A stretch of DNA of 64,000 nucleotides from Diprion similis (lineage: Eukaryota > Arthropoda > Insecta > Hymenoptera > Diprionidae): positions 7,564,001-7,628,000 of the forward strand of contig NC_060114.1 of assembly GCF_021155765.1 (NCBI RefSeq). Reading direction: 5' to 3'. How positions within the stretch are numbered: the first letter of the stretch is position 1; each line of letters starts with the position of its first letter. Positions 1 to 28,358 of the stretch are shown one piece after another. Made by a program: the position numbers and the translations under genes. The notes under the pieces are model-generated. The model was given only the letters and a program-made list of their open reading frames with translations, ran no database searches and was not told where the DNA came from.

Positions 1-4755
<4,755 letters not shown>

Positions 4756-4777
4756 TGGATTTTGAGTGCAACCAAAA

Positions 4778-4783
4778 AATAAA
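4778..4783 (+). terminator. Poly(A) signal of gene 1
   Basis: AATAAA lies 23 bases after the gene 1 stop codon, in a suitable position for a short 3' UTR. Position and motif only; no transcript data. Confidence 0.5.
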
Positions 4784-4879
4784 AGCTTTGAATTGTGTTA
4801 GCATTATTATTGTTATCATTTACTGCGAAGGTTTATTATTTGATAACTCTGATAACGATTGAGCGGGTATTCTGGTCTA

Positions 4880-5850
4880 GAGGTATGAATTTTAGGTAAT
4901 TTTTGAAGTGCTGTGAAAAAAAGGCAATCAATATTTTTACTATTCATTTTTTTGTAAGATATTTATTAATGCTTCAAGAATACAGGAAAAGAGAAAGTGA
5001 AAAAATTTAACTATAAACTTAAAAAGTTAGCGGCTGATGAAGTGAGGGGTCTCAAAAAAACGGGTTGTCTGTAAAGTCGGTTTACAGACGATAATTCTAC
5101 GTGATAACGTCATAAGAAAACATTGATGATAGATTGTATACTTTTATGAATTGAATTGAATTATTATCACTGAATTATCATTATTTTGTATAATACAAAG
5201 AAGGACTTAATTGAAAATTACAATTTTTTCTATAAATTAACATTTATTTGCACTTTTTTTCGTGCCTCGGTCTCGCTTGCACACTCTGCTCAGGCGGAAC
5301 GTTAGTTATGAGTCATGCTTTTTCGTGAGTGCAGCTGCCGTTCATCGATTTATTAGACGTTATCACGTCAAAAAAACGGCGCGTGACCATACCCACGATT
5401 CCAACCCTACTAGCTATCCGAAAAAGAGAATTATTAATTTAGAGTAATGCTGCTATCGTTGGAACTAAAAAAAAGTTGAACAAATTTTTTTTTTCACAAA
5501 ATGGCAACTGCCTGAAAAAAAAATCATTTTTGTACCACGGTTGAGGATAGGTCGTGCGATAGAAAAGTCCATAAAGAAGACTCACACCAAATTTCAAGTA
5601 AATCGGTTCAGTAGACTTGAGAAATCGTGGGTATCGTTTTAAAAAAGACAGTTTCCAGAAAAACGCGCGAAACCGAGACGGTTTAGATGCCGCGTCACTT
5701 AAAACAGCTATATCTCCGAAAAGAATATGAATTTTGAAAAATGCTCTTAAAGATATATTCTTGAAGATTTAAGCTTTGAAAATATTAAGAAAAAAAAATC
5801 AATTTTTTCAAATTTCTAGACCAGAATACCCCCTTAAGGTTGTGTCCCTA
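4880..5850 (+). repeat. Dispersed repeat, copy B, with a nested insertion
   Basis: Direct-orientation homologue of the repeat in the last long intron of gene 1. The copy is split: its left part (4885-5061) stops at GAGGGGTCTCAAAAAAA and its right part resumes at about 5498 with CACAAAATGGCAACTGCC. The 435 bp between them (about 5062-5497) is absent from copy A and starts with GGTTGTCTGTAAAGTCGG. The insert contains GTGATAACGTC near its left end and GACGTTATCAC near its right end, an inverted pair. I cannot name either element family. Confidence 0.7.
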
Positions 5851-6656
5851 TTTTTAAGAAGAATTGCCTTCTTTCCACATCGAAAAATTTCTGAAACACA
5901 GAAAAAAGTCAGAAATATTTATGTCAAAGACATCGAACATGAATAATTAAAAATACTCATAATATATCAGAAGCGTCTGATACTAAGGTTTTCCACATAT
6001 TTAGTTACATTTTGGACATTTCTCGCAACCTGCTAATATAAAACTGATGATAATTATCGCTGGTGATTATTTTCACAGATCAAGTCTGGTATGTTGAAAA
6101 ATATCATTATTTGGCACTCCAGTTGCCGATACCGTATATCTCTGGAGAGAAATCATTATCACCCGGAGTAACCAAAGTTGATTAGTTCAATGTCATTTCA
6201 AAGTGTATACAGTAATACCTCCAAACGGGGCATCTCTAAATAAAGCCGCTACTCCTAGTGCATGTACAAATGCTTTCCCCACCACATATTTCTGATTACG
6301 AGTGTTCAGACAATTATCTCTGTTCAGATACCGCGTTTAGAGACCCTGCTCCAAAGTTAAGCCTGCGGCTGAATCGCGTCGTGCTCGAACTATTGATGAG
6401 AAGTAGTAATTTCCAATAATCATATTCCCTTCACTGCCTTCGAAAAGCCTAAGTATTAATTTTCATTCAGAATGCACAGTTTGGAATGAATATTGAAATG
6501 CAGTAAAACATGTGGTGTCCTTCTCAATCTTATTATCAAAAAATGTGCGTCAATCGAAAACATCTTTCACTTTACCGAAAACAATTTTGCTATTAATATA
6601 TCACACTGTGATATAAACAATATTTTGATCATTGCCGGCAAAGCGCAAGTAAAATA
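5851..6656. other. Intergenic, no gene seen; upstream flank of gene 2 duplicated upstream of gene 3
   Basis: No convincing ORF. From about 6458 to 6645 the sequence matches 18645-18790 upstream of gene 3 (shared words AGAATGCACAGTTTG and ACAATTTTGCTA). This marks the left limit at which duplication homology between the gene 2 and gene 3 units can still be seen. Confidence 0.6.
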
Positions 6657-7930
6657 CAGTCCGCTCTCGTAATTGTGCCGGCAACGGACCGGTGGAAGGG
6701 GGAGGGCGGGGTGGGGAGGGGAGGGGAGTATTTGTTTTGGATCTCGGGTATCCCCACCAGTGACGCGTGTTCACGCCGGCGTCGGAATTCTGGTCGGATT
6801 CTCGTATCTAACAGTGCCACCGCGCCGGTTAAACTGTGACGACCACTCGTCACGTAATTCCAGAATTTTCAATGATACATGAGTTTTAAAATAAACTGAC
6901 GATTTTCGTGGGCGTCATTTTGATTTTTTTATAACGACGTGAATATTTGGTTAGAATTATTTGAGTTTTACTTTCTTTTTCGAATATAGAAATCGACGTA
7001 GAAATCATATATCAGAAACGGTAAGTGAGATCAATATCTAGTTAACTCGTTTCACTTGATAAATTAAAAGTTATTTTATTCAGTACTTGCGATTGTAAAA
7101 ACGAATGTTATAAGTGTAAAATATTCAGAATATGTTGCGTGGGAGTGAAAACTTGACTGGGTCAATATTGCGAATGGCCTTTATATCGAAAGTTCGAACA
7201 AGTGAAAATATAATAACGAAAGATGTATTGGTCGAAATCTTGATTTTTGAAAGCGTCGCTGATTAAAATGAATACTAACCAGTGACTGAAGAATTCGAAC
7301 AATTCAGCTTTCATTATTTTATGTTTACATGTTTAAAGTTTCCATATATAGGCCGTTCGCAGTATTGACTCTTCCAAGTTTTGACCCCAACCCAATATGT
7401 TTATACCATGTACTTTTCTGTGATAGTGCATTACATAAATGCATAAGTTTGTTGGATCTACACATCTTTTGTTTCACTCTACCCATTTTTCTCCTTGTCA
7501 TATAAAAATGGATTATTTGGATTTACTAATTTCAATCAATTTTATTTTAAGAAAACTTTTCACACGTATATCCATTTATTCCACAAAATGTATTCAGAAT
7601 ACACGTTGATAGGTATAGCTAAATCATCAAATGTATATAATCTCTATTTCTTTGAGTAAAATCAATTATCAATTTAATGATGATTATGAAAATTTATAAA
7701 AAAAAATTTTCAATGATATTATTACTATCTTATGAATTTTGTGATGAAATAGTATTATTAAAAAAATGCTTACAATAAATTGAATTTAAAGCAAAGACTT
7801 ATTGGCTATTCCAATGAGCCAGCGTTTGGCACGAATGAGAGAAACGAATATGAAACCTGACGTGAGCCTGTGGTGGGGGTTACGTTCGAGCGAGAATAAC
7901 GGAAAGCAGCACAATTACAGGAGCGGACTG
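6657..7930. mobile_element. TA-flanked DNA transposon or MITE, 1274 bp, upstream of gene 2
   Basis: The ends are inverted repeats: CAGTCCGCTC at 6657 and GAGCGGACTG ending at 7930. The match continues inwards for about 26 bp (GTAATTGTGC at the left against GCACAATTAC at the right). Each end is flanked by TA (6655-6656 and 7931-7932), the target duplication of Tc1/mariner-type elements. The homologous upstream region of gene 3 passes from the equivalent of 6645 to the equivalent of 7935 without this block, so it is an insertion. No transposase is recognisable, so it is non-autonomous or decayed. A dense G-run tract sits next to the left end. Confidence 0.75.
6698..6727 (+). other. G-quadruplex-type tract
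   Basis: Thirty bases contain six G-runs of three or more separated by single non-G bases (GGGGGAGGGCGGGGTGGGGA and onward). It is by far the most G-rich stretch in an AT-rich window. It lies just inside the left inverted repeat of the transposon at 6657-7930 and is missing upstream of gene 3. Folding is inferred from motif density only. Confidence 0.7.
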
Positions 7931-7932
7931 TA

Positions 7933-8398
7933 CAATTCTTTTCAGATCGTCACAATCATCTTCCACCCTTGACATCATAAAACAAGCTTTTTCACGGAAT
8001 TGCGCCACATTTTGCTATGTACATTGTATATCTGTCTAGACATCGGCGGGTTTACTATTACAATCTTTGCATCTTGATACCGATTTACCAAGGAAAACAC
8101 TAGCGTGGAATAAATTTTGTACTTCTGTTTTCATCAAGCTTTGGAGACGCTTGTCACAATAGAACATCTTCGTCGTATAATATCATCGTTCATAGGTAAA
8201 TAGTAGGAGTTATGATAATATATGTGAGTAATTAAATTGTCAAGAAATAATTGGGCTACAAATGATTTAAAAGCGGATCAACTATATCTTGATGATCCTA
8301 GTATATAGCTGACAAAATTTTTTTTCGAAACAAAAATTGAATATAATATGTCAAGTCAATAGTTTTTCATGCAAAGTTTTTCCATTTCCTTCTATAAT
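7933..8398. promoter_or_regulatory. Probable distal promoter region of gene 2
   Basis: No ORF. The sequence is alignable to 18830-19420 upstream of gene 3 (shared stretches around TCACAATC, TTCACGG and ACATTTTGCTATGT, and around CTACCAAGGA/CCAAGGAAAACACTAGCGT). Retention in both copies agrees with upstream regulatory DNA but also with simple recent duplication. No specific binding site is claimed. Confidence 0.35.
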
Positions 8399-8744
8399 GG
8401 GATGGACTGTACCTTGCATGTGTGGATTCGAATTCCACTATCGTCAGCCAAGAAGAGGTGAGCGTGTTGGTTATCGAAGTGGTTACTGTAATCAGTGTTG
8501 TGCCTCAGTCAGAGGAATATTAGTCCTTCATTAAACGTGTTGATGCTACGTCTCGTACTCAACAACAGTAATGCAGTCGGACGCCGGTGTCACGGTGAAC
8601 CGAAACAAAGCATGAATATGGTGAACTTAAAATGCTGAGGGCGTATCAAATACTCACAACACACTGCCGGAGTGCATAATTATCGAAAACGTATTGCGTA
8701 CCTGTGATTCCACGTCCTCTGAAAATAAAAATACCAAACTGCTG
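8399..8744 (+). promoter_or_regulatory. Leader region and 5' UTR exon of gene 2
   Basis: This region aligns with 20415-20771 in front of gene 3. It ends in a good splice donor (CTGCTG/GTAAGT at 8744/8745) that would join the acceptor TTTTGCAG directly before the gene 2 ATG at 8969, removing a 224-bp intron. The transcription start cannot be placed. It also contains a short open frame (to 8534) that stays open in the gene 3 copy, treated as a separate observation. Confidence 0.55.
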
Positions 8745-8968
8745 GTAAGTCATAATCATTTGTTCAACCCCTTTGTTGCATCAGACTCATTTTCCTCCGC
8801 CTCATATCATCCTTTAAATCTGTCTAATATGTCTGAATTTATGAATGGAAAAATAATATTACTCTAATCAAATATGAAAATAAAGGATTCTCATATAATT
8901 TTTTTTTAAAGAACTTACAGGTCAGTGTAAATTGACAACTTCTTCTGTTCTCTCTTTGTCTTTTGCAG

Positions 8969-15384
<6,416 letters not shown>

Positions 15385-15440
15385 CGAAAAATCTCCTATA
15401 ACATCTGATGGATGATTGACGTCATAATCAGGCCAGACTC

Positions 15441-15446
15441 AATAAA
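15441..15446 (+). terminator. Poly(A) signal of gene 2
   Basis: AATAAA begins 57 bases after the gene 2 stop codon. Motif and position only. Confidence 0.45.
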
Positions 15447-16364
15447 CACGATAAAAAAATCCTACCACACAAAACGTCATCCTATAACTCTACAACAATG
15501 TAATTATTCAAAAGAAATTCACTTTGTAACAAAATGATATTCAACGTTTCTGGATAACTTACAAATATCTATATGTATAAGCTGTCATACATTCATAAGT
15601 AAAGTTAAACACCAATGAAGAATTTCAAATCCTGATTCGATACGACCTGGGACACTGCTCTTCGTGTTGTTTTTCTAAGATCGATTTACAATCCGCAACG
15701 AAATGGGGAAGAGAAACGAGCGATGCATTATCTGCGCATTCAATGTGACGACATCGTTTCGCTGTAATCGTTTATAATAGTAAAATATTCTTGGGTTGAG
15801 TTTGTTTTTAAAGGTGGGAGTCTTGAAAAGACTCTTGATTGGTCTTTAGCTGCGTCAGTGCAAGACGATTGGTTTTGAAGATGCCAATCAGTGCAGTGCT
15901 GATAAAACAGTTAGTTCCAAGAATGCACTTTTGAGTTCCGCGAATATCACCTTGCGAACTGCTCATCCTTGAGGTTTATGAACCTGAGTTCTGTGAATTT
16001 CGATTGTAAACCATACGGTCTATACGTAAGTTGAAGTTACAGATATGAAGTTAAGAATGAAAAATAAATGTATACTGCATAGCATTACACGACTATAAGC
16101 TTGGTTGCGAAAGTATGCAGATTGTCGGTGGAAGACCGTTGTATACCAAAATAGTAACTAAATCTAGGTCGATATGAATCTTAAATCTATGGTATGTGCA
16201 TGTGAAGTTTTGTGATGTTAATTGCACGTCGGTAAGTCGGTAAGTTACACTACAGAGAGGGTGTCCCTGTAATCATCAGTTGGGACGTAACACTTCTGCA
16301 GGCGTCAGGCTTGTTTCAAGCTGTTCAGAAACTACGAGATTGATTAAACGAACATTTGAACGAA
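15447..16364. other. Intergenic; likely decayed promoter and leader of a lost ABCC copy
   Basis: No intact gene. It lies immediately upstream of the orphan first exon at 16365-16420. Like the leaders of genes 2 to 5 it offers an acceptor-like CAG (CTGCAG, TCAG near 16298-16308) shortly before the exon. Any former promoter role is inferred from position alone. Confidence 0.3.
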
Positions 16365-16420
16365 TGCGGGAGAAGAAATCCCGAGGAACCTGTGAACTAC
16401 CTCAGCTGGTTGTATTTTAG
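16365..16420 (+). pseudogene. Orphan first coding exon of a sixth ABCC gene
   Basis: Reading from 16365 gives CGRRNPEEPVNYLSWLYF followed by AG/GTAAGA. This corresponds to the end of exon 1 in genes 2 and 3 (RRNPKETANFLSWL plus F) and ends at the same phase-2 splice donor. Upstream in this frame there is a stop at 16341 and no usable ATG; the nearby ATG at 16364 is in another frame. No later ABCC exon follows before gene 3. It is therefore either a remnant of a deleted copy or a stray exon duplicate. Confidence 0.75.
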
Positions 16421-16739
16421 GTAAGACAAAATTCTACGTTTTTGTCGTTACGGTTGTTTTTTGCTGCATCACTTTTCTCACAAATATTAATACCGATTCG
16501 TTATGAATGTTTTTGTTTGAATTATTTTCAACGGTTTATCTTGTAAGTATACGAATAACATTTGCAAATGATTAATTCCATTTTTCGAAGCAATTATGAA
16601 ATTTTACTTAACTGCATGGCTATCACAAAATTAACACGTGATCACAGATAACGTATTGTTCGTATCGCTATAGATAAATTTACTTTCTCTTAACGTAACA
16701 ATGATAAAAACTGAAACTGAACTGAAAGATTCTTATACA

Positions 16740-18620
16740 TACTGTAACGTGGCATTTTTAATGCACGTCATAAACGGCTCCTCGAACACTAGGCGGAACC
16801 CAAAAGTAGGGATTGCGCGGTAGTAATTGTCGATAATTTAGAAAAAGAGCGCTAGGACGAGGGTCACGCATCCGAGAATCTTATGAAGCAGGAGCAGACT
16901 AAATTCCCGTCGTTATCCAGTGATTCGTAGCCTTTTCTCGCGACACCAGAGCCCCACCGCGTTGTGAAGCCGTCACTGCACCACGCACGAAATTTGAAGT
17001 CACAACGAGTCCAACCGCTTATCAGCGTTTCGTGACAGCGAAAATCGACGCGACGCAGTGAAATGCTCTATTTAAGAGATACGTAATCGTTGAGCTAATG
17101 AGAATTATGCAATATTGCGATACGTGAAGGCAGATGGTTTGAGTTTCCAGCTCCAGCTCCACTCTTATCTTGGTTGCAGTACAGATTAAAGGTTTCATTT
17201 GAGAAATTCGGAGTGCCGATTTTGGGAAATTAAGAGAAAAATTATTTTATGTGGCGAAGCTATCTTTTGTCATAGAGGTACAAAAAATTTTGTGAATCTC
17301 CAGTCTGGCCACATAGCGGTAAGCGTTAATTGTAATTTCGCGATTGAATTTCAAGAGAAGTAGTCTCAGCAGTCCGAATAACGGCTAGCCGTCTTGAAGA
17401 TTGGAGTTTTGAAACGAGCTCGAAATTCGTTTCCCGATCTTCTTGCGACACGTAAAGCCGCTTTTGTCTGTTGAAAAAATTTAGAGTGGAGTCACGGTTT
17501 CGAGATTTCGCAAAATTATAGTTTCGATCACGGTTAGTTGTATTTTTTTTCTGAATTATCAGGGTTCGATATATCTTCTTTAATACTTAGATTCTTTTCC
17601 CACACTCTTACACCCTGCATCATCTTCTTATCATCACCTCACTGCCTTGGTTTCCATACCGTATCGGCACTTCAGCTGAATGCCCCTTGTACTCCTCAAC
17701 TGCAACTAGCCAGTCCTTTGCATCCTTCCTTCCATGTATTCACTTTTAAGTCATCTTTCATTTGGCCAACATCCGAACTCACCTCTCATATCAGACCCCT
17801 TAAATTAAATGGATAAACAATCTAGCAGTTTTCCTCAAGCAGAAAATGTCGTCATCTTCACAAGCATCCCTAATAGAAGCAAATTTAGACGAAAGGAGAA
17901 AAAATTTTGAATCAGTCATTATAAAATAAGCGCTTCATGTTGGCATGGTCCCAAATTCCACCATGCCAACTTTCAATGGGAAATTGTCGGTAAACGAGGA
18001 GTGTAGACTACACTTAAATGCCAAATTACCAGACTGTAAAAGAGACAAGGTTTGTGTACAAGCCACTCTGCAGGTATACCTAAACAGTAACAAAGAATGT
18101 TTCAACTTATTAAGGAGCTCACCGTCGGTAAAATAATCAACTCGGTTGGCTCGAAAGAATTCTGAGTCACTGTGAAGCCGTACAGTAAAAGTGCACTATC
18201 CACCCTTAGTAATATAAGCCTCGACATATGGTACCAGTACTTTTAGAGATACTACACTGCCCCTACTACACAGCACTCGTCCCAAACCCTAATCCTATTC
18301 CTACTCTTATGTAGGAAGAACTGGCGGACTTGAAAGAAATCTATACGAGCTTAAATGATTCAAAATTATCTAAGGCGGCGGCATAAGAATTTACGAATAA
18401 CTGGATATTACATTTAAATGCAATTTCTAACAAAGTCCTAGACACGAAGAAGTCTCAGCAAACTGGTCGAAAGTCATACTGAAAATGTTCTAATAAAAGA
18501 AAGGGTGACAGTAAAAGTCTCTCGAGCTACCAACCAATCCTTCTCTAGTGAATACTACAGCGAAAGTATTCACATGGCTATTTTGTACAGGCGTAAACGG
18601 CCTTATTGGGGAGGAATACT
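16740..18620. mobile_element. Degraded retroelement-like or other mobile DNA
   Basis: The stretch begins near TGTAACGTGGCATTTTTAAT, a TG-start of the kind seen in insect LTRs, and is more GC-rich and more open in reading frame than its surroundings. Several short frames are interrupted by stops (for example 17812-17910 and 17945-18136). No reverse transcriptase, integrase or second terminal repeat could be recognised, so the class is open. It occupies the gap between the orphan exon and the gene 3 upstream region. Confidence 0.35.
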
Positions 18621-18629
18621 CTGTATAAC

Positions 18630-19454
18630 CAATTTTTGGGAGTAATAATTTTCAATCAGAATGCACAGTTTGAAATAAATATTCAAATGCAGCCAAACAT
18701 GTGACCTTCTTCATCTTCATCAAAAACATCTTCCACTCTGCCGAAGACAATTTTGCTAATAATATATTACGTAATATATTACATACACCATGTACACAAT
18801 ACTTCGAATATTATCGGACGAGCGCGCGTAGATAAACGATTTCTTCAAACGGTCACAATCAGCTGCCGACCTTGAAATTCTACAACAAAGTTATTCACGG
18901 GATTGGATCACATTTTTCTATGTGCGATAAAACCTCTGAGCAGGGCACTTCGAAGGCGATGAGGGAAGTATAATACTTGGAACTAACTTTCTCCCACCAA
19001 CAGCTCGCGAGCACGAATCGACTCAGTGAGTTTATTTTTCGCTTAATTTTTAGCAGATAAGTGATTCGAAGCATTTCCCAATAGTTGCTCTATTCAGAGG
19101 TAAGCGTTCCAACACTAGTAAACAGAACTGAGGGAGGAGTGCGCTCGAGCGAGGATTAGGTGAAGGCGCCCTATTCAGAGACGGCCTATTCGGAGGTCTT
19201 ACTGTACGTTGTGAATTTGTCTAGAGATTGGTGGGATTAAAATTTTATTTTGTCTACTCTGGAAAGTGATCTACCAAGGACAACACTAGCGTAGAATAAA
19301 TTTTTCAAGCGTAGAATAAATTTTTCACTTCTTTTCTCATTGAGCTTCGGAGACCTTCGTCACAATAGTAAGTACTTGTAATATTCATAGATCTACATCT
19401 ATATGTATACGTACATCATCGTCATAAAATATTATCATTTGTATGTGTATTTAT
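18630..19454. promoter_or_regulatory. Upstream region of gene 3, duplicated from that of gene 2
   Basis: The left part aligns with 6458-6645 and the right part with 7930-8200. The 1.27-kb transposon that splits the gene 2 version is absent here. A short local tandem duplication (AGCGTAGAATAAATTTTTCA, about 19290-19330) is present. No gene is seen. Confidence 0.5.
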
Positions 19455-19456
19455 TA

Positions 19457-20283
19457 GGGTGCTTCATTTGAAACGAAAATTTTTTTTTTTTTGCGACACA
19501 TCAAAATTTTGTTCCTTCTATCGAAAAAGAAATTCCCTGAAAATTTGAGCCCTTAATCTTAATTTTAAGAGGTTCCTCTCGATCGATGTATATTTCCCAT
19601 TTGAATAACATGTAATTCATGTTTTTTTTAATTTAAATTAACATAGCTCCGTTTGATTTCATGGTATTCCATTGCGATTAGTCAGAATTTGTAGTATATT
19701 AGTGACTCTTTGAAAGTACCCAATAACATTTTTTTGTACTTGAACCCATCTCATCGGTGTCGGTCTCGAAAGCCCAATTTTCTTCAAAATTGTTATATTT
19801 TCGTACTTATCAAGAAAACAGTTGAAGTTATAAAAAAATTGTCGAAGAACAATTTCTAGGAAATTAAATTTCCTACAAAAATAGCCCTGTATGGATTTTC
19901 TAAAGTGCGTAGTCCAAAAGGTATAGACAGTTTAATGTATTAAAATCAAAAAAAAAAAATATGAAATTTCATATGAAATACCGATAAGACGGGTTTAAGT
20001 ATAAAAAAATGTTAGTGGGTACTTTCAAAGAGTCACTAATATACTACAAATTCTGACTAATCGCAATGAAATACCATGAAATCAAACGGAGCTATGTTAA
20101 TTTAAATTAAAAAAATCATGAATTACATGTTATTCAAATGGGAAATCTACATCCAACGAGAGGAACCTCTTAAAATTAAGATTAAGGGCTCAAATTTTCA
20201 GGGAATTTCTGTTTCGATAGAAGGAACAAAATTTTGATGTGTCCGAGAGTAAAAAAAAAATTTTCGTTTCAAATAAAGCACCC
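19457..20283. mobile_element. Palindromic foldback MITE, 827 bp, TA target duplication
   Basis: Two inverted arms of about 305 bp (19457-19763 and 19976-20283) flank a loop of roughly 210 bp. Ends read GGGTGCTTCATTTGAAACG at the left and CGTTTCAAATAAAGCACCC at the right, each next to a TA (19455-19456, 20284-20285). The arms differ at only scattered positions. No ORF of note is present, so it is a non-autonomous TA-inserting element. It sits about 0.7 kb upstream of the gene 3 start codon and is missing in front of gene 2, so it inserted after the duplication or was lost from gene 2. Confidence 0.85.
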
Positions 20284-20414
20284 TAGTATATATACTAGAA
20301 GTAATAATAATGTATGTGTGTCGTTGAATTACCAAGAAATAATTGGGTTACGAAATGTTTGGAAGCCTCAGTTATATCTTGATGGTCCTAGTATATGGCT
20401 ATCTAGAAATTAGT

Positions 20415-20771
20415 TCGAAACAGAAATTAATTTGTACGCGTGAATTCGAATTCCATTATCGTCACTCAAGAGGAAGTGAGAGTATTGGTTATGACAGTGG
20501 TAATCGTAATCAATATTGCCACGCTCTAGACGGAGGAATATTAGTCTTTCATTAAACGTGTTTTATGCTACACCTCATACTCATGAACAGTAAAGTAGTT
20601 GGAGGATGATATCGCAGTAAACCGAAACGTAACATAAAAATGGTGAACTCAAAATGCTGAAAACGTGTCAAAAATTCACAACACACTGCCGGAGTGCATA
20701 ATAAATGAAAACGTAACGCGTATTTGTAATTCCACATCCTTTGTGAATAAAAACACCAAACTGCTGCAATG
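20415..20771 (+). promoter_or_regulatory. Leader region and 5' UTR exon of gene 3
   Basis: Homologous to the gene 2 leader. The exon ends CTGCTGCAATG/GTAAGT at 20771/20772 and would splice to the acceptor CTTTGCAG before the ATG at 20960 (188-bp intron). Here the exon ends in ATG, so the spliced message would read ATGATGACG, giving an extra in-frame upstream start that gene 2 lacks. Confidence 0.55.
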
Positions 20772-20959
20772 GTAAGTCATTTGTTCATCCTTTCCGCTCC
20801 GAACCAAACTCCATAAACGGCAATTAATTTCCAAATGGAAAAGAATAATGATATTCTTAACCAAATTAGAAGATAAAAGATTCTCATTTACTTTTTTTTA
20901 GAGAACTTACAGGTCAGAATATAATTACAACTTCTTCTATTCTCTCTTTGTCTTTGCAG

Positions 20960-28177
<7,218 letters not shown>

Positions 28178-28358
28178 AGCCCGGGGCCCAGCAAAGCAGC
28201 AGACGAAATCGTATAAATATACCTGTCAGCATCAGCTTGATTGATAATGAAGAAATGAATAATCGGAAAGACCAAATCGTATTGGCATCAGTAACCGGTA
28301 CAATATAGTTAGAGCCAATGAAATCTGAATAGGTCCATGAATTATGTAATATAATAAA

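Noticed and set aside
6629..6882. Frames over the G-rich stretch on both strands
   Set aside because: They fall on the transposon end and G-tract; low-complexity translation without a partner upstream of gene 3.
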